Assembly (NCBI GenBank): GCA_049324575.1
Contig: JBMONI010000024.1
Coordinates: 152,883-216,882, forward strand
Source of the DNA: JBMONI01 sp049324575
Lineage (GTDB): Bacteria > Omnitrophota > Omnitrophia > Omnitrophales > Aquincolibacteriaceae
Direction of reading: 5' to 3'
Length of the DNA: 64,000 bases
This document shows positions 59,781 to 64,000 of this stretch, piece by piece. A program made the position numbers and the translations under genes. A model generated the notes under the pieces. It was not told the origin of the DNA, searched no databases, and saw nothing but the letters and a program-made list of their open reading frames with translations. Positions within the stretch are counted from its first letter, which is position 1, and each line of letters opens with the position of its first letter.

Positions 59781-62700
59781 TCAATTCCCTCCGACGCGCG
59801 AGACATCGCGCGCGTTCGCTTCAAAGGCGGCCATAATTGCCTCATCGCCCTGAAGACCTTCACGACGGACCTTCTCAAGCGCTTCCAGAACCCGTTTGTA
59901 ATCTTTCGGCATGATTTTTACGAACCTCGGAACCATTTCGCCCCAGAGATCGAGGACTTGTTTGGCCCGGGGACTTTGCGTATACCGCCAATGTTTTTCG
60001 ATCATTTCCCGGACCTTCCCAATCTCATCCGCTTTTTCCAACTTTTCGATGAAAACCATTTCCTTATTGCATCGGGTAGGAAAATCCCCACGGGTATCGA
60101 GCACATAAGCCGTCCCTCCTGACATCCCGGCCGCAAAATTCCTTCCGGTATCTCCAATCACGACCACAATCCCGCCGGTCATATATTCACAGCCATGATC
60201 CCCAACCCCTTCCACAACCGCATGAACCCCGCTGTTCCGGACACAAAATCGCTCACCCGCAAGCCCCCGGATGAAGGCCTCTCCCCGGATCGCTCCGTAA
60301 AAAGCGACATTCCCGATCACCATGTTTTCTTCGGCCTTGAACTTCGCCACTTTCGGCGGATAAACGATGATCTTGCCTCCGCACAGTCCCTTGCCAAGAT
60401 AGTCATTGGCATCTCCTTCAAGCTCAAGCGTCATGCCGTTCGGAACAAAAGCCCCGAAGCTCTGGCCCGCGGTTCCCTGGAAATGTAAATGGATCGTATC
60501 TTCAGGAAGCCCCTGATCCCCATACCGTCTCGTAAGTTCACTTCCAACCAAAGTTCCGACCGTCCGGTGGATATTCCGGATCTTCACCGTAGCGCGGACA
60601 GGTTGCCGGTCCTTCAAGGCCGGCTCGCAAATACGGAAAAGCTCCGTATGATCCAGCGCTTTGTTGAGGCCGTGATCCTGGGCCATTTGACAGTAACGGC
60701 CCACTTCAGGAGCCACCGACGGCTGGTAAAGGATCTTGGAGAAGTCGAGCCCCTTGGCCTTCCAGTGCTCGACGGCTTTTTGGGGAAGCAGCTTGTCGGT
60801 GCGGCCGATCATCTCATTGACGGTCCGAAAACCAAGCTTCGCCATGATCTCGCGCATTTCCTGCGCAATGAACCGCATGAAGTTGACAACATGAGCCGGA
60901 TCCCCGGTGAACTTTTTTCGAAGTTCGGGATCTTGGGTGGCGACCCCGACCGGACAGGTATTCAGATGGCAAACACGCATCATGATGCAACCGAGCGTGA
61001 TCAAAGGAGCCGTCGAGAAACCGTATTCTTCCGCTCCGAGCAACGCGGCGATCACAACGTCCCGGCCGGTCTTGAGTTGGCCGTCAGTCTCCACAACAAT
61101 CCGGCTTCGAAGATTATTAAGGACAAGCGTCTGATGCGTTTCGGCAAGCCCGAGCTCCCACGGAAGTCCCGCATGCTTGATACTTGAAAGCGGTGAAGCG
61201 CCCGTCCCGCCGTCATAACCGCTGATCAGAACGACGTCGGCATGGGCTTTCGCCACGCCGGCCGCAATGGTTCCAACCCCGATCTCGGAAACGAGTTTGA
61301 CGTTGATCCGCGCATGATGATTGGCGTTCTTGAGGTCGTAGATCAGCTGGGCAAGATCCTCGATCGAGTAAATATCGTGATGCGGCGGTGGCGAGATCAA
61401 GCCGACCCCTGCTGTCGTGAGCCGGACTTTTGCAATCCAGGGATAGACCTTCTGGCCGGGGAGCTGTCCGCCTTCGCCCGGCTTAGCCCCTTGCGCCATT
61501 TTGATCTGGATCTCTTTGGCCTGGGTCAGATATTGACTCGTCACCCCGAAACGTCCCGAGGCGACCTGCTTGATCGCGCTGTTCTTCGAATCCCCGTTCG
61601 GCTCCGGCCGATAACGCACGGGATCCTCGCCGCCCTCGCCCGTATTGCTTTTACCCCCAAGACGGTTCATCGCGATCGCAAGCGCTTCATGCGCTTCCTT
61701 GCTGATCGATCCGTACGACATCGCCCCGGTCTTGAACCTTTTGACGATCGTCTCCACCGGTTCCACTTCCTCCACGGGAATTCCGGGGCCGGAAATATCA
61801 AATTCGAGGAGCCCGCGCAAAGCGCAAAGGGCTTTTGAAGCATCGTTGACCTTGGACGAATAATGTTTGAAGACCTCGAAATTCCCGCTCCGGCAAGAAA
61901 GCTGAAGAAGATGGACCGTTTCCGGATTATAAGCATGAAACTCTCCGTCTTTGCGCCATTGATAGTCGCCGCCCGGCTCCAGGGCCTTCCCGTTCACTTC
62001 GCGGTCCGGGAAAGCAAGACGATGCCGTTGGATGACCTCCTCCGCGATCTCTTCGAGACCGATGCCGCCGATCCGTGAAGGAGTCCAGGTGAAATACTGA
62101 TCGATCACGCTCGCGTTCAATCCAACCGCCTCAAAGATCTGAGCCCCCCGATAGCTTTGGATAGTGGAGATCCCCATTTTGGACATGGTTTTGACAACGC
62201 CTTTCGCGACTGCCTTTGCGTAATTTTTCACCGCTTTTTTATGGTCCACATCGGTAAGCAACCCTTCACGAATGAGATCGTCCAAGGACTCGAACGCCAG
62301 ATAAGGGTTGATCGCGCCGGCCCCGTAGCCGATCAGAAGCGCAAAATGATGGACTTCACGGGGCTCCCCGGACTCAAGCACCAGACCGACCTTGGTCCGC
62401 GTCCCCTCCCGGATCAAATGATGGTGGAGTCCCGACACCGCCAAGAGCGCCGGGATCGCCGCTTTCGCCGGATCGATCCCCCGGTCCGAAAGAACGATCA
62501 GATTGACCCCCTTTTGGATCGCGCGGCTCGCTTCCGAAAAAACATGCTCCAGAGATTTCTCGAGGGCCTTCCGGCCCCCCTTCGTCTCGAAAAGGATCGG
62601 AATGGTGATCGACTTGAAATCGGGATGATCGATATGACGTAGTTTCTCAAACTCTTCATTCGTCAAAACCGGGCTTTTAAGCCGGATATGACGGCAACTT

Positions 62701-64000
62701 TTCGGTTCCGGAACCAGCATGTTCCGTTCAGGACCGATCGTCGTGTCGGTCGCCGTCACGATCTCCTCTCGGATGCAATCGATCGGAGGATTGGTCACCT
62801 GCGCAAAAAGCTGCTTGAAATATTTGTAGAGCAACTGCGGTTTATCGGAAAGGACCGCAAGCGGCGTGTCATTCCCCATGGAACCCACGGGCTCGTAAGC
62901 GACCTTGCCCATCGGCGTCAAAATGAAGCGAAGGTCCTCAAAGGTATAGCCGAAGGCTTGCTGGCGCTTCAGGATCGTCTTGTGATCAGGCTCATGGACA
63001 TGAGGCGCATCGGGAAGGTCCTCCAGACGGACCAAATGATCGTTCAGCCAAACACGGTAAGGGCGTTCCGCAGCAAGTTTATGTTTGATCTCTTCGTCGG
63101 CCACAATCCGCTTTTCGCGCGTATCGATGAAAAACATACGCCCAGGCTGCAATCGCCCTTTTTGCACGATCGTTTCAGGCGGAATATCAAGCACGCCGAC
63201 CTCGGAGGCCATAACAACCAATCCGTCCCGGGTCACATAATAGCGGGAAGGGCGGAGACCGTTGCGATCGAGCATGGCGCCCACCGTGAATCCGTCCGTG
63301 AAGGCGATCGAAGCCGGTCCGTCCCACGGTTCCATCAGGCAGCTGTGATACTCGTAAAAAGCCTTTTTTTCATCGCTCATGCTCTCGTGATTCGACCAGG
63401 GCTCAGGGACCATCATCATGGCGGCATGCTGCAGCGAGCGTCCGGAAAGGACGAGGAACTCAAAGCAATTGTCGAACATCGCCGAATCGCTACCGTCCGG
63501 AGGAATGACCGGCATCAGTTTTTTCATATCATCGCCGAAAAGATCCGAGGCGCAGAGGTGCTGACGCGCATACATCCAGTTCACATTGCCACGGAGCGTA
63601 TTGATCTCGCCGTTGTGGGCCAGGTAACGGTAGGGATGGGAACGGTCCCAGCTCGGAAAAGTATTCGTGCTGAACCGGGAGTGGACAATCGCAAGCGCGG
63701 TCTCTACCGCCGGGTGCCGAAGCTCCGGAAAGAACGGATCCACCTGTTCAGGCATCAACATCCCTTTGTAGACGATCGTTTTGTAGGAAAGGCTGGAAAC
63801 ATAGAAATATTCGCCGCCCTTCATCCCGGAATAGCGGATCGTATTCTCGGCGCGGCGCCGGATCACATACAATTTTCTTTCAAAGGCCATATCCTCCTGA
63901 AGTTTCGAATTTCTTCCGATATAAACCTGGCGGACGATAGGTTCCGCTGCACGCGCGGTCGGCCCGAGAGAACTGCCATCCGTTTTGACCGTCCGCCACC
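59781..64000 (-). CDS. gltB: Glutamate synthase large subunit (partial, runs off right edge)
   Basis: About 1406 residues of GltB, which makes two glutamates from glutamine and 2-oxoglutarate. The coding frame continues unbroken to the window edge (it reads VYIGRNSKLQEDMAFERKLYV across 63890), so the Met at 63890 is internal. The missing N-terminus should hold the catalytic Cys. Present are the rest of the amidotransferase domain, the central domain, the FMN barrel (GGKSNTGEGGEDPVR, ISGYDGGTGASPLSS), a Cys cluster (CIMMRVCHLNTCPVGVATQ) and the C-terminal beta-helix (GGIVVVIGDTGRNFAAGMSGG). Confidence 0.95.
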   Translation of the reverse strand, partial: WRTVKTDGSSLGPTARAAEPIVRQVYIGRNSKLQEDMAFERKLYVIRRRAENTIRYSGMKGGEYFYVSSLSYKTIVYKGMLMPEQVDPFFPELRHPAVETALAIVHSRFSTNTFPSWDRSHPYRYLAHNGEINTLRGNVNWMYARQHLCASDLFGDDMKKLMPVIPPDGSDSAMFDNCFEFLVLSGRSLQHAAMMMVPEPWSNHESMSDEKKAFYEYHSCLMEPWDGPASIAFTDGFTVGAMLDRNGLRPSRYYVTRDGLVVMASEVGVLDIPPETIVQKGRLQPGRMFFIDTREKRIVADEEIKHKLAAERPYRVWLNDHLVRLEDLPDAPHVHEPDHKTILKRQQAFGYTFEDLRFILTPMGKVAYEPVGSMGNDTPLAVLSDKPQLLYKYFKQLFAQVTNPPIDCIREEIVTATDTTIGPERNMLVPEPKSCRHIRLKSPVLTNEEFEKLRHIDHPDFKSITIPILFETKGGRKALEKSLEHVFSEASRAIQKGVNLIVLSDRGIDPAKAAIPALLAVSGLHHHLIREGTRTKVGLVLESGEPREVHHFALLIGYGAGAINPYLAFESLDDLIREGLLTDVDHKKAVKNYAKAVAKGVVKTMSKMGISTIQSYRGAQIFEAVGLNASVIDQYFTWTPSRIGGIGLEEIAEEVIQRHRLAFPDREVNGKALEPGGDYQWRKDGEFHAYNPETVHLLQLSCRSGNFEVFKHYSSKVNDASKALCALRGLLEFDISGPGIPVEEVEPVETIVKRFKTGAMSYGSISKEAHEALAIAMNRLGGKSNTGEGGEDPVRYRPEPNGDSKNSAIKQVASGRFGVTSQYLTQAKEIQIKMAQGAKPGEGGQLPGQKVYPWIAKVRLTTAGVGLISPPPHHDIYSIEDLAQLIYDLKNANHHARINVKLVSEIGVGTIAAGVAKAHADVVLISGYDGGTGASPLSSIKHAGLPWELGLAETHQTLVLNNLRSRIVVETDGQLKTGRDVVIAALLGAEEYGFSTAPLITLGCIMMRVCHLNTCPVGVATQDPELRKKFTGDPAHVVNFMRFIAQEMREIMAKLGFRTVNEMIGRTDKLLPQKAVEHWKAKGLDFSKILYQPSVAPEVGRYCQMAQDHGLNKALDHTELFRICEPALKDRQPVRATVKIRNIHRTVGTLVGSELTRRYGDQGLPEDTIHLHFQGTAGQSFGAFVPNGMTLELEGDANDYLGKGLCGGKIIVYPPKVAKFKAEENMVIGNVAFYGAIRGEAFIRGLAGERFCVRNSGVHAVVEGVGDHGCEYMTGGIVVVIGDTGRNFAAGMSGGTAYVLDTRGDFPTRCNKEMVFIEKLEKADEIGKVREMIEKHWRYTQSPRAKQVLDLWGEMVPRFVKIMPKDYKRVLEALEKVRREGLQGDEAIMAAFEANARDVSRVGGN

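Noticed and set aside
58310..59836. 508-codon plus-strand open frame opposite gltD
   Set aside because: Antisense shadow of gltD, with no domain and no ribosome-binding site.
63888..63890. ATG as start of gltB
   Set aside because: The same frame continues upstream to the window edge with clear GltB sequence, so this Met is internal.

Overview
The window is a gene-dense chromosomal stretch of roughly mid-50s percent GC, with 54 supportable protein genes. Forty-eight lie on the minus strand. The plus-strand genes are pntAA, leuC, leuD, a CheX-like gene, thrH and one membrane glycosyltransferase-like gene. No tRNA, rRNA, CRISPR array, insertion sequence or phage gene is visible, and no gene-free stretch reaches 300 bases. 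The cell envelope looks Gram-negative (AsmA-like protein, lipoproteins, MMPL/RND transporter). The fermentative core (pyruvate:ferredoxin oxidoreductase, ADP-forming acetyl-CoA synthetase, trimeric [FeFe] hydrogenase, Rex) together with a GH57 branching enzyme and a DUF4912 protein fits an uncultivated anaerobe or facultative anaerobe. My best guess is Candidatus Omnitrophota or a neighbouring phylum. That is inference from gene content only. A run of 10 N inside one gene suggests a draft or metagenome assembly.

Layout, left to right. 1-3.9 kb: minus-strand run of small genes with a lone MshEN domain, metF, a class I glutamine amidotransferase, a KTSC protein and two membrane/coiled-coil proteins. 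4-7.3 kb: pntAA without its partner subunits, then leuCD. 7.3-8.8 kb: a CheY-like receiver, a CheX-like protein and an orphan AtpC-like domain. 8.8-13.4 kb: a siroheme sulfite/nitrite reductase with an extra C-terminal helical domain, thrH and a Kef-type antiporter. 13.4-25.7 kb: receiver, DoxX, lipoprotein, MMPL transporter, YihY-type protein, a GT2/PEGA/AsmA envelope cluster, CBS protein and NlpC/P60 hydrolase. 25.7-28.6 kb: HD-GYP response regulator and a polytopic glycosyltransferase-like protein.

28.6-40.1 kb is the energy-metabolism block. The acs-nifJ-DHOD-like genes would turn pyruvate into acetate, CO2, ATP and reduced ferredoxin. Downstream, rex-hydC-hydB-hydA encodes the redox sensor and an NAD(H)-linked [FeFe] hydrogenase. 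A strong promoter before rex carries a near-perfect Rex operator, so the hydrogenase should be derepressed when NADH accumulates.

40.3-45.2 kb is a tightly packed four-gene operon with three different radical SAM enzymes and a protoporphyrinogen-oxidase-type flavoprotein. It is the best candidate here for an undescribed pathway. 45.3-49.3 kb holds ferritin, a small lipoprotein, a winged-helix protein, the GH57 branching enzyme and the DUF4912 protein. 49.5-55.5 kb is a second unusual module: a long acyl-CoA dehydrogenase, an ETF-quinone-oxidoreductase-like protein and a very divergent EtfB/EtfA pair. 55.6-64 kb holds iron uptake (feoA, feoB and a Cys-rich companion) and glutamate synthase (gltD, gltB). 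gltB runs off the right edge of the window.
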